Source: UTCHB3 sp964531325
GTDB taxonomy: Bacteria > Bacteroidota > Ignavibacteria > Ignavibacteriales > Ignavibacteriaceae
Assembly: GCA_964531325.1 (NCBI GenBank)
Contig: CAZHCW010000006.1
Span: forward strand, 62,001 to 126,000
Length of the DNA: 64,000 nucleotides
Reading direction: 5' to 3'
Shown here piece after piece: positions 18,587 through 27,239 of this stretch (positions within the stretch are counted from its first letter, which is position 1; every line of letters begins with the position of its first letter). A program made the translations under genes and the position numbers. The notes beneath the pieces were generated by a model that worked only from the letters and a program-made list of their open reading frames with translations, had not been told where the DNA came from and ran no database searches.

Positions 18587-19147
18587 ATGAAAAAAATGAG
18601 TATCCTCCTTACCCTCATATTCTCCTTCATTTCTTACGCTCAAACCGATGAGGAAATGAAGGCATACATGGACTATCTGACACCGGGTCCAATGCACCAA
18701 CACCTTGCTGAAAGTGTCGGGAACTGGGATTATACCCTGAAAACCTGGGATAGCCCTACAGCCCAACCCACGGTTGACAAAGGCACCTCAAAAGGCGAAA
18801 TGATCCTCGGAGGAAGATATTTTCAGATGACACACGAAGGAACCGCCTGGGGTATGCCCTTTAACGCCATACAACTTATTGGTTTCGATAACGCCAAACA
18901 GGAATTCCTCGGTTTCTGGATCGACAACATGGGGACTGGTTTCACCGTTTCATCTGGCAAAATGGACTTTAGCAAACCCTACCTCGAAATGTTTGGAACC
19001 TTCGTCGATCCGGTAACAAAAAAGGATGTGAAATTCAGATCAGTCTTGAAAAGCACTGACATCGATCACTTCACGATTGAGATGCACATCGAAAAAGAAG
19101 GAACGGAGATGTTATACTGGGAAACAAGCTACAGCAGGAAAAAGTAA
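18587..19147 (+). CDS. DUF1579 family secreted protein
   Basis: 186 aa. Signal peptide (MKKMSILLTLIFSFISYAQ), then a lipocalin-like beta-barrel domain with DUF1579 hallmarks: GNWDYTLKTW, SKGEMILGGRYFQMTHEG, FNAIQLIGFDNAKQEFLGFWIDNM and GTGFTVSSGKMD. The family is of unknown function. Its TAA stop overlaps the ATG of the next gene by one base (TAATG), so the two are probably translationally coupled. Confidence 0.88.
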   Translation: MKKMSILLTLIFSFISYAQTDEEMKAYMDYLTPGPMHQHLAESVGNWDYTLKTWDSPTAQPTVDKGTSKGEMILGGRYFQMTHEGTAWGMPFNAIQLIGFDNAKQEFLGFWIDNMGTGFTVSSGKMDFSKPYLEMFGTFVDPVTKKDVKFRSVLKSTDIDHFTIEMHIEKEGTEMLYWETSYSRKK

Positions 19148-19980
19148 TGGAAAATCCCCTCGCCAAATTGTCAGAAGAAGAGCTTCTTAAACTAATTGAT
19201 GAGCTTGAACTCAAACTTCGTAAGTTCGAGGGTGAACAGGAATCGATAAAAGAAGACAGGATAAGAATTGAACTTGCCATAGAAGCTGTTGATATGGCCT
19301 GGTGGGGAATGGATGTGGTAACAGGAAAAGTTGAGTTTCATAAACGAAAAGCAGAAATGCTTGGATATCCCCCTGAAAAGTTTACTCATTACAAGGATTT
19401 TACAGATCTGGTTCATCCGGATGACTATGAAGTTGCAATGGAATCGATGCGTAACCATTTCAAAGGAATAGCCCATACTTATGAAACGGCATACCGCATA
19501 AAAACGGCTCAGGGCACATGGAAATGGTTTTATGACATCGGAGCGGTGATAAAAAAGGACGAAAACGGTGCCCCGCTGAAAATTGTTGGTTTTGTAATTG
19601 ACATGACAAACCAAAAAGCCACCGAAGAGGAGCTTCAAAAAGCCAATTACGAGCTCCAAAAAACAAATGCTGAAAAAGACAGATTTTTCTCTATTATTGC
19701 TCACGATTTGAGGAGTCCGATTGCTACTCTGATTCAAACCACAGAAATACTGAATGATGAGGATGAGGAACTGACGGAGGAGGAAATCGGATTGCTGTTG
19801 AACAATCTTGGGCACTCAGCCAAAAGTGCATTCAAACTTCTCGAAAACCTCCTCGAGTGGTCAAGAATGAAAAGTGGCAGGATCAGTTTCGAACCTGTTC
19901 TTCTGCCTTTAAAAAATCTGGTAAAATCGGAAGAAAATGCCGGAACCGTTTTCCATTTTACACTTCCGGTGGTTCAATAA
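19147..19980 (+). pseudogene. PAS sensor histidine kinase lacking its ATPase domain (internal deletion)
   Basis: 277 aa, open throughout. A coiled coil (1-40) and a PAS domain with PAC (about 40-160; AWWGMDVVTGKVEFHKR, LVHPDDYEVAMESM) are followed by a HisKA domain with H-box RFFSIIAHDLRSP (His 186) and the second DHp helix ending at LLENLLEWSRMKSGRI. Where ~110 residues of HATPase_c should follow, the protein goes straight from LLPLKNL to VKSEENAGTVFHFTLP, the last strand of an HATPase domain. The N, G1 and G2 boxes are all missing, so it cannot autophosphorylate. An in-frame deletion explains this best. It could still act as a phosphotransfer or decoy protein. Confidence 0.75.
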
Positions 19981-20131
19981 AATTTCTTTTCTTTCATCCA
20001 ACCAATTGCTCGGTAAGAAACTGGCAGAAGCAAAAATCGACCACAAATTTAATGTATTCAACGACGGCCACCAATGGGCAAACTGGCGCGAAAGAACTGA
20101 TGATATCCTGTCTACTTCTTTGGGAAATGAT
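19979..20131 (+). pseudogene. C-terminal remnant of an alpha/beta-hydrolase esterase
   Basis: In the frame offset from the kinase above, about 50 codons read KISFLSSNQLLGKKLAEA, KIDHKFNVFNDGHQWANW and RERTDDILSTSLG. This matches the end of putative-esterase (enterochelin-esterase-like) proteins, where the catalytic His lies in a GGH-x-W-x-x-W-R motif. No start, serine elbow or upstream body is present. It is the scar of a deleted gene. Confidence 0.55.
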
Positions 20132-20141
20132 TTTAACTTAA

Positions 20142-20552
20142 TCAGTTCCGTTCAAGACAGTATTTCTCAATATTTTCCTGTGCTTTTTTGTCACCCAATT
20201 CTGCAGCTTTAGCCCAGTCATCGCAGGCACCTGCGAGATCGTCGATTTGCTGTTTGGCGTTTCCACGGTTGTGCCAACTGTCCTAATTTTTTGGATTTAA
20301 TTCGATTGCCTTGTCGAAATCATTTAATGCCGATTGATATTCACCGAGATGTTTCCTGCACAAATCCCTGTTGTAAAAGGCAACATCCGATTTTGAATCC
20401 GCTTCAATCGCCTTTGTAAATTCCTCAATTGCCCCTTTATGATCTTTATTCTCACATTTGGCTATTCCGTTCTTGATATGCTCTTCAGTTCCGGGCTTGC
20501 AACCAATCCCGTATAAGGCAAAAACCAATACCAATGTACATGTACGCCACAT
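20142..20552 (-). pseudogene. TPR lipoprotein gene interrupted by an in-frame amber stop
   Basis: Starts at ATG 20552 with GGAGG six bases upstream. The lipoprotein signal has lipobox LYGIGC, then TPR units (NGIAKCENKDHKGAIEEFTK, YQSALNDFDKAIELNPKN). A TAG at 20283-20285 stops it after NPKN, but the same frame continues with DSWHNRGNAKQQIDDLAGAC and DDWAKAAELGDKKAQENIEK to TGA at 20142, exactly the next TPR and the family C-terminus. One substitution therefore truncates the protein to about 89 aa. The short form might still be made. Confidence 0.7.
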
Positions 20553-20740
20553 TCCAACCTCCAAAAAGATTAAATTGATGATGAGATAACATCAGCAAAA
20601 TTTTTGATAAAAGCAAAATTGATGCGATTTTTGTCTTTTTATTTGATGTGTTAGGGATTTTGGGAAATTTTGGGAGGACTTATGTTCAATTTTGCTTTAT
20701 TTTCTTACATTTGCAGACAGATTGAACCATCCACTACGAA

Positions 20741-20912
20741 TATATAGTCCCGCAGGCGGGATATTGCTATCCCGCTCTGTGAAATCCGCGTTCAATCCGT
20801 GAAATCCGTGGAACAATAAAATCGCTCTCTGCGTAACTCCGTCTAATCTGCGTGTATCTGAGTCCCACCTGTTCCGTGAAAATCTGTGTTAATCTGTGGA
20901 ATCCGCGTAACT
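20741..20912. repeat. Dispersed ATCCGTG/CTGCGT low-complexity repeat, copy 1
   Basis: Contains tandem-like words GTGAAATCCGCG, CAATCCGTGAAATCCGTGG, CTCTGCGTAACTCCGTC and AATCTGCGTGTATCTGAG, preceded by a small hairpin TCCCGC AGGCGGGA. The same words recur between genes at 25126, 27812, 29318, 58852 and 61786. It lies just after the end of the citrate lyase alpha gene. Confidence 0.75.
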
Positions 20913-20918
20913 TTTACA

Positions 20919-22475
20919 TCAACCAATAACTTTATACACAGAATCAAGTACCGTTCCATCTACCCAGTTGACTATTGCGACAACCTGATTTTTATCAAGT
21001 TTTGGTTTCTGTGGAGGTCCACCAACTATTTGATAAACTTCATCCCGGATATCTTCGATTTTCCTGATCGGTAATCCTTTACCTTCGACTGCTTTAAGCA
21101 GATCTTCCCTTCTCGGGTTGATAGCAATGCCTCGTTCGGTTACGATTACATCCACAAGTTCACCGGGAGCGCAAATAGTTGTAACTTCGTCAAGAATTAC
21201 AGGAATTCTATCGCGAAATGACGGGATTGCTAAAATTGAACACTTTGAAAAGAGACAATTCTGCCAGCCACCGATACCATGCAAGAGCAAACCATCTGAA
21301 TGTGATACTACATTTGCGTTAAAATTCACATCCACTTCGGTTGCGCCAAGCACAACTGCATCCAAAATTGAAGCAAAGTTACCTTTTCCGTGATAGTTGT
21401 AACTTGTAAATGGTGAAGTGTTTACATGTCCCGGGTTTTCTCTCATCGAACGCACACCCTCGAGATCAAAAGTTTGTCCATCGAGAATGTAATCCACAAG
21501 TCCTTCTTCGAGCATCTGCACGAGGTATTTTGTGCTTCCACCTCTAATAAACCGTGCTTTTATACCTGTTTCTTTCATCCGTTCCTTAAGGAACATCGCA
21601 AAAGCGAGGGCAGTGCCACCGGCTCCCGCCTGAAATGAGAATCCGTCTTTCATGATCCCGGAAAGTTCGATGAATTTTGCTACATACTCTGCAATCAGGA
21701 GCCTGTCGGGTGATTTGGTGATTTCAGTTGTTCCCGAAACGATTTTTGAGGAGTCGCCAAGTGATTCAACTTCCACAACAAAATCCACATTATTCCCCTG
21801 AATCTGCCATGGGACACAAGGGAAAGGGACGAGATTATCGGTAACAACAATTACTCTATCGGCATATTCAGAATCTGCGAGTGCAAACCCGAGTAAACCA
21901 CAAGCTGCTCTTCCGGTAACACCGTTTGCATTTCCAAAAGGGTCTGCAGTCGGCGAAGCAATCACTGCGATATCGATATGCACTTCACCATCCTGAACAG
22001 CCTGATATCTTCCACCATGGGAGCGAAGCACACCAACACCGTTCATCTTCCCATAAGATGTGAACCTGCCAAGAGGTCCGTTCATACTTCCCTCAATATG
22101 GCTTATAGTGCCATCTTCAAGGTAAGGAATGAGATGTTCATGACAAGGAAATGAAGCACTGGGGAACCAGCGGATGTTTTTTACGCCCATCTCTTTGATT
22201 GTATCAAACAACAGATTCGTAACCACATCACCATTCCTAAGGTGATGATGTGTTGAAATTGTCATTCCATCTTTTAAACCGGCTTTTTCAAGCGCAGAAC
22301 GAAGATTTGGAATAAGTTTGTTACCGTCAGCGGGATAATCTGCAGCACTTCTGATTGGTGGTTTTGCTTTAACTCCATCGGGTTTGTGTTTAGCCACACC
22401 TTTGTAGGGGATTCGCTTTTGTCCGTTCACCTCGGTTGGAACGAGTCTTCCGGCAGCATTTTTAACCATTTCCAT
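20919..22475 (-). CDS. citF: Citrate lyase alpha subunit (citrate CoA-transferase)
   Basis: 518 aa, usual length. Transfers the acyl-carrier thiol from acetyl-S-ACP to citrate, making citryl-S-ACP. Recognised by the family body: DGMTISTHHHLRNGDVVTN, VRSMRENPGHVNTSPFTSYN, FSFQAGAGGTALAFAMFLKE and the C-terminal ITERGIAINPRRxDLL-like VTERGIAINPRREDLL. The start ATGGAAATG overlaps the end of citE by 14 nt, so translation is coupled. Last gene of the minus-strand citrate cluster. Cytoplasmic, acting with the fused CitDE protein. Confidence 0.92.
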   Translation of the reverse strand: MEMVKNAAGRLVPTEVNGQKRIPYKGVAKHKPDGVKAKPPIRSAADYPADGNKLIPNLRSALEKAGLKDGMTISTHHHLRNGDVVTNLLFDTIKEMGVKNIRWFPSASFPCHEHLIPYLEDGTISHIEGSMNGPLGRFTSYGKMNGVGVLRSHGGRYQAVQDGEVHIDIAVIASPTADPFGNANGVTGRAACGLLGFALADSEYADRVIVVTDNLVPFPCVPWQIQGNNVDFVVEVESLGDSSKIVSGTTEITKSPDRLLIAEYVAKFIELSGIMKDGFSFQAGAGGTALAFAMFLKERMKETGIKARFIRGGSTKYLVQMLEEGLVDYILDGQTFDLEGVRSMRENPGHVNTSPFTSYNYHGKGNFASILDAVVLGATEVDVNFNANVVSHSDGLLLHGIGGWQNCLFSKCSILAIPSFRDRIPVILDEVTTICAPGELVDVIVTERGIAINPRREDLLKAVEGKGLPIRKIEDIRDEVYQIVGGPPQKPKLDKNQVVAIVNWVDGTVLDSVYKVIG

Positions 22476-23736
22476 AATTCACCATCCAATCACTATTAAG
22501 CATTCCTTGTTGGATTGCCAGTTCAATAACTCTTTGTGCGCGTTTAACCACAGGCGGGTCGATCATCTTTGTGCCGATTGAAACGGCAGCAAGCCCTTTT
22601 GATAATGCATCCTCAAACGCCAATACGATTTTCATCGCCTTTTCAATCTCTTTTGAAGTGGGGGCGAAGGCAGTGTGAATCGGCTGAATCTGCCTTGGGT
22701 GGATACATCCCTTCCCTTCAAAACCAAATGATTTTGATTCAAGAGTGGATTTTACAAGTCCATCCATATCACCAACATCGGAGAAAACCGAGTCGATCGC
22801 CTGAATTCCGGCAGCCTTCGCAGCATTTACCACCTGCATCCTTGCCCAAAAGCTTTCGTTTCCTTCAAGAGTTCTTTCAGCACCGATATCGGCAGTGTAG
22901 TCTTCAAGTCCTATGGCAAGAGAACAAACGAGATTTGAGGCTTTTGCAATTTCGTAAGCGTTTATCGCGCCTTTTGCACTTTCGATAATTGGCATAAACC
23001 AGATATCACCCGTGATTCCATGTTTTGCCTTAATCGCTAAAACTTCTTTTTCAACTTCAAGAATCTGTGAAGCCTCTTCAACTTTGGGAATGAGTATCAA
23101 ATTAACTTTTGCCGGGACCACAAACTTCAGATCTTCCAGCCCCATCGGGAGTTGATTGATCCTCACCATCCGTTCGGTACCGTAGAAATCGACACTTCTG
23201 AGAGCATTCCTCACAAGATGTCTTGCAGCATCTTTTTCATCGGGCGCAACACTGTCTTCAAGATCGAGAATAATCCCGTCGGGTTCGTGTAGTCCTGCAT
23301 TTACGAAGAATTTAGGTTCATTTCCCGGGAGGTAAAGTCTGCTTCTTCTCAGGTGGGTTTTTGCAGTGGATTTTATCTCCTGATGTAAAAAAGGCATCAG
23401 ATATTCGGTTGTAACTGATGGATCCATTCGCTTAACAGCGGCTTCAAACCTTGCAGCTATTACAAATGGAAGAGCCCCCGCATCCTCGATTGTAATATCA
23501 ATATTACCGAGGTTAAAAAATGAAGACATCTCCTCAAGTTGTTTCCTGATAGCAGAACCGTAGAGATTACCTACCTTTGATTTTATATTGAGGGATGGGG
23601 AACCTGCCCCACCCTCCAAATTTTTAGATATCTGAATCCAGCAGTCAGACCGAACCGTAGTCCCTCTCTTCCCCGCCGAAAAAGAACTGATCTGAGACTC
23701 TGTGACTCCGTGACTCTGTGACTTTAAACTTTCCAT
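22462..23736 (-). CDS. citE: Citrate lyase acyl-carrier/beta subunit fusion (CitD-CitE)
   Basis: 424 aa, against about 300 for CitE alone. Residues ~130-424 are the citryl-CoA lyase TIM barrel (RRSRLYLPGNEPKFFVNAG, GIILDLEDSVAPDEKDAAR, CIHPRQIQPIH, SLAIGLEDYTADIG). Residues ~20-115 match CitD, the acyl carrier: RGTTVRSDCWIQI, NIKSKVGNLYGSAIRKQLEE and IEDAGALPFVIAARFEAAVK. In Klebsiella CitD the prosthetic group sits on Ser 14 in a GTLES-S-D context; here the nearby Ser is in TVRSD, shifted by one, so the attachment site needs checking. The first ~18 residues are coded by a low-complexity GTCACAGA/GTCACGGA repeat and are probably not part of the fold. Overlaps citF, and follows prpD by one base. 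Confidence 0.88.
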   Translation of the reverse strand: MESLKSQSHGVTESQISSFSAGKRGTTVRSDCWIQISKNLEGGAGSPSLNIKSKVGNLYGSAIRKQLEEMSSFFNLGNIDITIEDAGALPFVIAARFEAAVKRMDPSVTTEYLMPFLHQEIKSTAKTHLRRSRLYLPGNEPKFFVNAGLHEPDGIILDLEDSVAPDEKDAARHLVRNALRSVDFYGTERMVRINQLPMGLEDLKFVVPAKVNLILIPKVEEASQILEVEKEVLAIKAKHGITGDIWFMPIIESAKGAINAYEIAKASNLVCSLAIGLEDYTADIGAERTLEGNESFWARMQVVNAAKAAGIQAIDSVFSDVGDMDGLVKSTLESKSFGFEGKGCIHPRQIQPIHTAFAPTSKEIEKAMKIVLAFEDALSKGLAAVSIGTKMIDPPVVKRAQRVIELAIQQGMLNSDWMVNYGNG

Positions 23737-23737
23737 T

Positions 23738-25105
23738 TTAAACTACCAGTTTATCCATAAAATCAACCGCCGAGAGATTATCACAATTGAAGATCAACTC
23801 TTTAACGGCATCTCTCCTCGATTTGTCAAGTTTATCACCCGAAAGAGCTTCAAATTTATTATCGAGGTCTTCCTGTGTCATCGGTTCTCTTGGATCACCT
23901 TTTGGATATTCGAGATACTCTGAGAACTCTCTTCCGTCTTTAGTGCGAATTACAGCTTTTGAAGGTTGTTTTGCAGGGAACATCTTCTCAAATTCGAGTG
24001 AAGCCTCTCCCTTAATTTTGTCAATCACTTCCCAAATCCGTGGGTCTTTCATCTTCTCATCGGAGAACGAGTTGGTAGTGATCTTTTTGTCAACTATCGC
24101 CGCAGCTATACAATAAGGAAGTGAATGATCCGCAGTCTCTCTCGATTCGGGACGATATTTATGTGAATCAAAAAGGATGTCGCATGCTCTTGCAATGGTG
24201 GTAATTACCACTTCATCTATATCGTCATAGTTCAGGTTGTTTTTGGTCATTGTCTTCAACACAGCGGTAATATGTGTGTGGGTTAAAGCCTCGGTTGGGA
24301 AAGCTTTCATGCTGCACTCGAGGATTTTATATTTAACCCCAAGATCACCGATCAGTTTTTCCATTGCCCAGCCTTCGCCGAAACATGACATAAAACCTTC
24401 TTTTCCTTCAAAAACAAGTTCTGTTCCTGAATATCCCTTTTTTGCCATCAAAGCAGCAAAAACACCTGTCTGAACCGCCATCGGATCAACTGTGTTTTTC
24501 ATCATTGTAAGTTTTCCGGCAGTCGGACATCCGATTGTGTGGTTGTGGCATCCATTAATCCCAATTGCATTTACCATCTGATCCACTGTCAAACCCAGAA
24601 CCTTGCCTGCAACTATCGGAGAGACAAACTGCGTAAGTGTTGCATGATGCCATTTTCTTTCACGCACACCGGGCACGGCAAATTCACAAAGCCTCTGCTC
24701 AAATTCGTAAGCGAGAACAATTGCCACGATAACATCCTTCATCGATGCACCGGCAAGTTCACCTGCTGAAAGAGCTGCGGGAATAATATCCGAGGGATGT
24801 GAAGGGTCTTCTTTCCAATAGATATCGTTAAAATCGAGTGCACGAATCATCAATGAGTTAACAAGTGAGGTGCTTACTGCAGGAAGTTTTGTTCCAAATC
24901 CAATTAAAGTGGATTCACCTTTCCCACCCATCTCTTCATAAATTTCACGCATTATTTTTACATCTTTGGTGTTCATGGCACCATAAGCGCAGCCGATTGA
25001 ATCGTATAAATAGCGTTTTACTTCATGTATTACTTCTTTTGGCAAATCTTCATATTTTAGATTCACCGCAAATTCTGATATAATTCTTGATATTGACTTT
25101 TCCAT
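23738..25105 (-). CDS. MmgE/PrpD family protein (2-methylcitrate dehydratase-like)
   Basis: 455 aa, standard for the family. The all-helical N-terminal domain shows VKRYLYDSIGCAYGAMNTKD, RALDFNDIYWKEDPSHPSDI and NHTIGCPTAGKLTMMKN; the C-terminal lid domain has MKAFPTEALTHTHI and ADHSLPYCIAAAIVD. Family members dehydrate 2-methylcitrate or citrate to the cis-aconitate form, or decarboxylate cis-aconitate. Placed between aconitase and citrate lyase, a citrate/aconitate substrate is more likely than methylcitrate, since no methylcitrate synthase or lyase (prpC, prpB) is present. That substrate choice is inference. Confidence 0.88.
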   Translation of the reverse strand: MEKSISRIISEFAVNLKYEDLPKEVIHEVKRYLYDSIGCAYGAMNTKDVKIMREIYEEMGGKGESTLIGFGTKLPAVSTSLVNSLMIRALDFNDIYWKEDPSHPSDIIPAALSAGELAGASMKDVIVAIVLAYEFEQRLCEFAVPGVRERKWHHATLTQFVSPIVAGKVLGLTVDQMVNAIGINGCHNHTIGCPTAGKLTMMKNTVDPMAVQTGVFAALMAKKGYSGTELVFEGKEGFMSCFGEGWAMEKLIGDLGVKYKILECSMKAFPTEALTHTHITAVLKTMTKNNLNYDDIDEVVITTIARACDILFDSHKYRPESRETADHSLPYCIAAAIVDKKITTNSFSDEKMKDPRIWEVIDKIKGEASLEFEKMFPAKQPSKAVIRTKDGREFSEYLEYPKGDPREPMTQEDLDNKFEALSGDKLDKSRRDAVKELIFNCDNLSAVDFMDKLVV

Positions 25106-25125
25106 ATTGTATCCTTGTTTTATAG

Positions 25126-25224
25126 GGGACGCGGATGAACGCGGATGAAACAGATAAACGCAGAGAAAGTTTTTTTTACACTCTGCGTAACTCCGTAAAA
25201 TCTGCGTGTATCTGCGTCCTCTTC
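25126..25224. repeat. Dispersed imperfect-palindrome repeat, copy 2
   Basis: The left arm GGACGCGGATGAACGCGGAT ... ACGCAGAG and the right arm CTCTGCGTAACTCCG ... CTGCGTGTATCTGCGTCC are about 39 nt each and reverse-complement one another with roughly 70% match. A T-rich loop lies between. Sits between prpD and aconitase within the operon. Confidence 0.75.
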
Positions 25225-25234
25225 CTTAAAATAA

Positions 25235-27232
25235 TCACGATTTCAAATTATTCTTGACCCAGTTTTCAAGCCCGCCGGCAACAATAAGTTCCTGCGCAGC
25301 CTGACCAACTGCACCGAAGGGATAAACCTTATCGCCAACAGTTGCAGTTGAAGCCTGAAAATCAACTTTTATTTTTAATCCCGGTTTGATACTCGGTTTT
25401 TCGACACCAAACTTCGCCTTCAGATCGTTCACCAACTCAGGCACCTCAATCGTCAAGAAGCCGTTGTTAATCGCATTTCTTTTATAGGTTTCGCTGAATG
25501 AACCGGCAATCAACAAAGAAATTCCGCGATATTTTAGGGCTGTTGCAGCCTGTTCACGCGAACTTCCTGTTCCGAAATTAAATCCGCCAACCATCACATC
25601 ACCATCCTTGGCAAGGTTTTGGAATTCAGGATCATAATTTTCCATTGCCACTGCAGCCTGTCCTTCTGGGGTGATGTCATCCTGATAAGTGTATTTACCC
25701 GGATAAATCCCATCAGTGTTCAGGTTATCCTGATGACAGAAAATGATCTCGCCTTCTATCACACCCGGGAAACCTTCAATAATCGGAATCAATGAAGCAC
25801 CTTCAACCACCTTCTTCAGGCTATTAACCTGAATGCTGAACGGCTCCGAAGTTCCGGGGTTCCGAAGTTCTGAGGTTCTCCCATCAATATAGCCTGAGAT
25901 CGCCGATTGCGCTACAACCGCAGGCGAAGCGAGATAGGCGAACGAATCGGGACTTCCCATTCGGCCCTTAAAGTTACGATTGGTTGCGGAGATTCCTGTT
26001 TCACCTGCCTCGAGCAAGCCCGTTCCAAGTCCAATGCAGGGACCACATCCCGGAGGAAGGGGAACGGCTCCGGCATCCAAAAGAATTTTCCAGTCACCGC
26101 GTCTTTCCGATTCAGCCTGCACTTCACTTGAAGCCGCAGCCACATAAAATTTTACACCATCGGCAATTTTATTGCCTTTAAGAACGGAAGCTGCTTCGGC
26201 GATATCCTCTACACGACTGTTAACACAAGAGACGAGATATGCCTTGTCAATTTTGATTTTTTTATCGATAAGTGTTGAAACCTTGTTCCAAACTTTAACA
26301 CCATTTGGACCCGAAACCGCCGGTTCAACAGCTCCAAGATCAATCTTTATCTCTTTACCATAAAAGGCATCATCATCAGCTTTAAGGTCAGACATTCCGG
26401 CTTTAAGCGATGCGATAGTTTTTTCATTGATCCTTGGATGCATACCTTTTACAGCATCAACATCGGAATTTACCCCCTGCAAACCGCGTTTTTTCACAAA
26501 CTCAGCCCGCTCGGTCAGCCAGTCAATCGTCTCATCATCCACAGGGAAAAGTCCCACGAGGGCACCCCACTCTGTGGTCATGTTTGCAATTGCAAGTCTT
26601 TGATCGATGGTAAGATATCGAACTCCATCACCCGAAAATTCAACTGCATGGTTTAGCACTTCATCTTTTGAAAAGTAGCCACAGAGAGTAATAATCAAGT
26701 CTTTACCTGTAACTCCAGTGGGAAGTTTACCACTAAGAACAACCCTTGCCACAGGTGGAATCTGCCACCAGGTTTTACCTGTTGCCCAGATCGCTGCCGC
26801 ATCGGTACGAACAACCGGAGTTCCCAAACATCCCATTCCACCGTACATATTTGAATGACTGTCGGAAGCCACAGCAAGGGCACCGGGGAAGGCATAACCC
26901 TCTTCGATCATTATCTGATGTCCGATTCCTCTTCCTGCCGGATAAAAATCGGCACCCATACCACGGGAAAATTCTTCGATCTTACGGTATTTTTCAAGGT
27001 TTTTGTCGGTTGTGTCTTGAATATTGTGATCAAGTGTATTCACCACCTGCCTTGGATTGGCAAGTTTAGTGGCACCTGTTTCCTTAAATTTTGGAATCAC
27101 AGCACCCGTGTTGTCATGCGTCATCACATGTTTTGGATGAATCATGACATAGTCACCCGACTTAACTTTATACCCCTCGGGATAACCCGAAGAGTATTTC
27201 TGAACTATTTTCTCAACTAAATTTTGTGCCAT
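25235..27232 (-). CDS. Aconitate hydratase
   Basis: 665 aa from ATG 27232 (TTG at 27259 and ATG 27235 also in frame); GAGGAA is well spaced from 27232. Interconverts citrate and isocitrate. The three 4Fe-4S cysteines are in VSCVNSRVED and PPGCGPCIGLG; substrate-binding motifs include ASDSHSNMYGGMGCLG and FNFGTGSSREQAATALKYRG. The short, mitochondrial-type/LeuC-like length fits the bacterial aconitase group near homoaconitase. A run GRTSELRNPGTSEPFS in the inter-domain linker (25841-25880) is coded by a low-complexity repeat also found in the cas region. The stop of the HD gene overlaps the start area, so the two are coupled. Confidence 0.9.
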   Translation of the reverse strand: MAQNLVEKIVQKYSSGYPEGYKVKSGDYVMIHPKHVMTHDNTGAVIPKFKETGATKLANPRQVVNTLDHNIQDTTDKNLEKYRKIEEFSRGMGADFYPAGRGIGHQIMIEEGYAFPGALAVASDSHSNMYGGMGCLGTPVVRTDAAAIWATGKTWWQIPPVARVVLSGKLPTGVTGKDLIITLCGYFSKDEVLNHAVEFSGDGVRYLTIDQRLAIANMTTEWGALVGLFPVDDETIDWLTERAEFVKKRGLQGVNSDVDAVKGMHPRINEKTIASLKAGMSDLKADDDAFYGKEIKIDLGAVEPAVSGPNGVKVWNKVSTLIDKKIKIDKAYLVSCVNSRVEDIAEAASVLKGNKIADGVKFYVAAASSEVQAESERRGDWKILLDAGAVPLPPGCGPCIGLGTGLLEAGETGISATNRNFKGRMGSPDSFAYLASPAVVAQSAISGYIDGRTSELRNPGTSEPFSIQVNSLKKVVEGASLIPIIEGFPGVIEGEIIFCHQDNLNTDGIYPGKYTYQDDITPEGQAAVAMENYDPEFQNLAKDGDVMVGGFNFGTGSSREQAATALKYRGISLLIAGSFSETYKRNAINNGFLTIEVPELVNDLKAKFGVEKPSIKPGLKIKVDFQASTATVGDKVYPFGAVGQAAQELIVAGGLENWVKNNLKS

Positions 27233-27239
27233 CATTTCC

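Noticed and set aside
19192..19815. A 207-aa antisense frame over the truncated kinase
   Set aside because: The sense strand holds recognisable PAS and HisKA domains; the antisense product matches nothing and is cysteine/phenylalanine rich as expected of a shadow.
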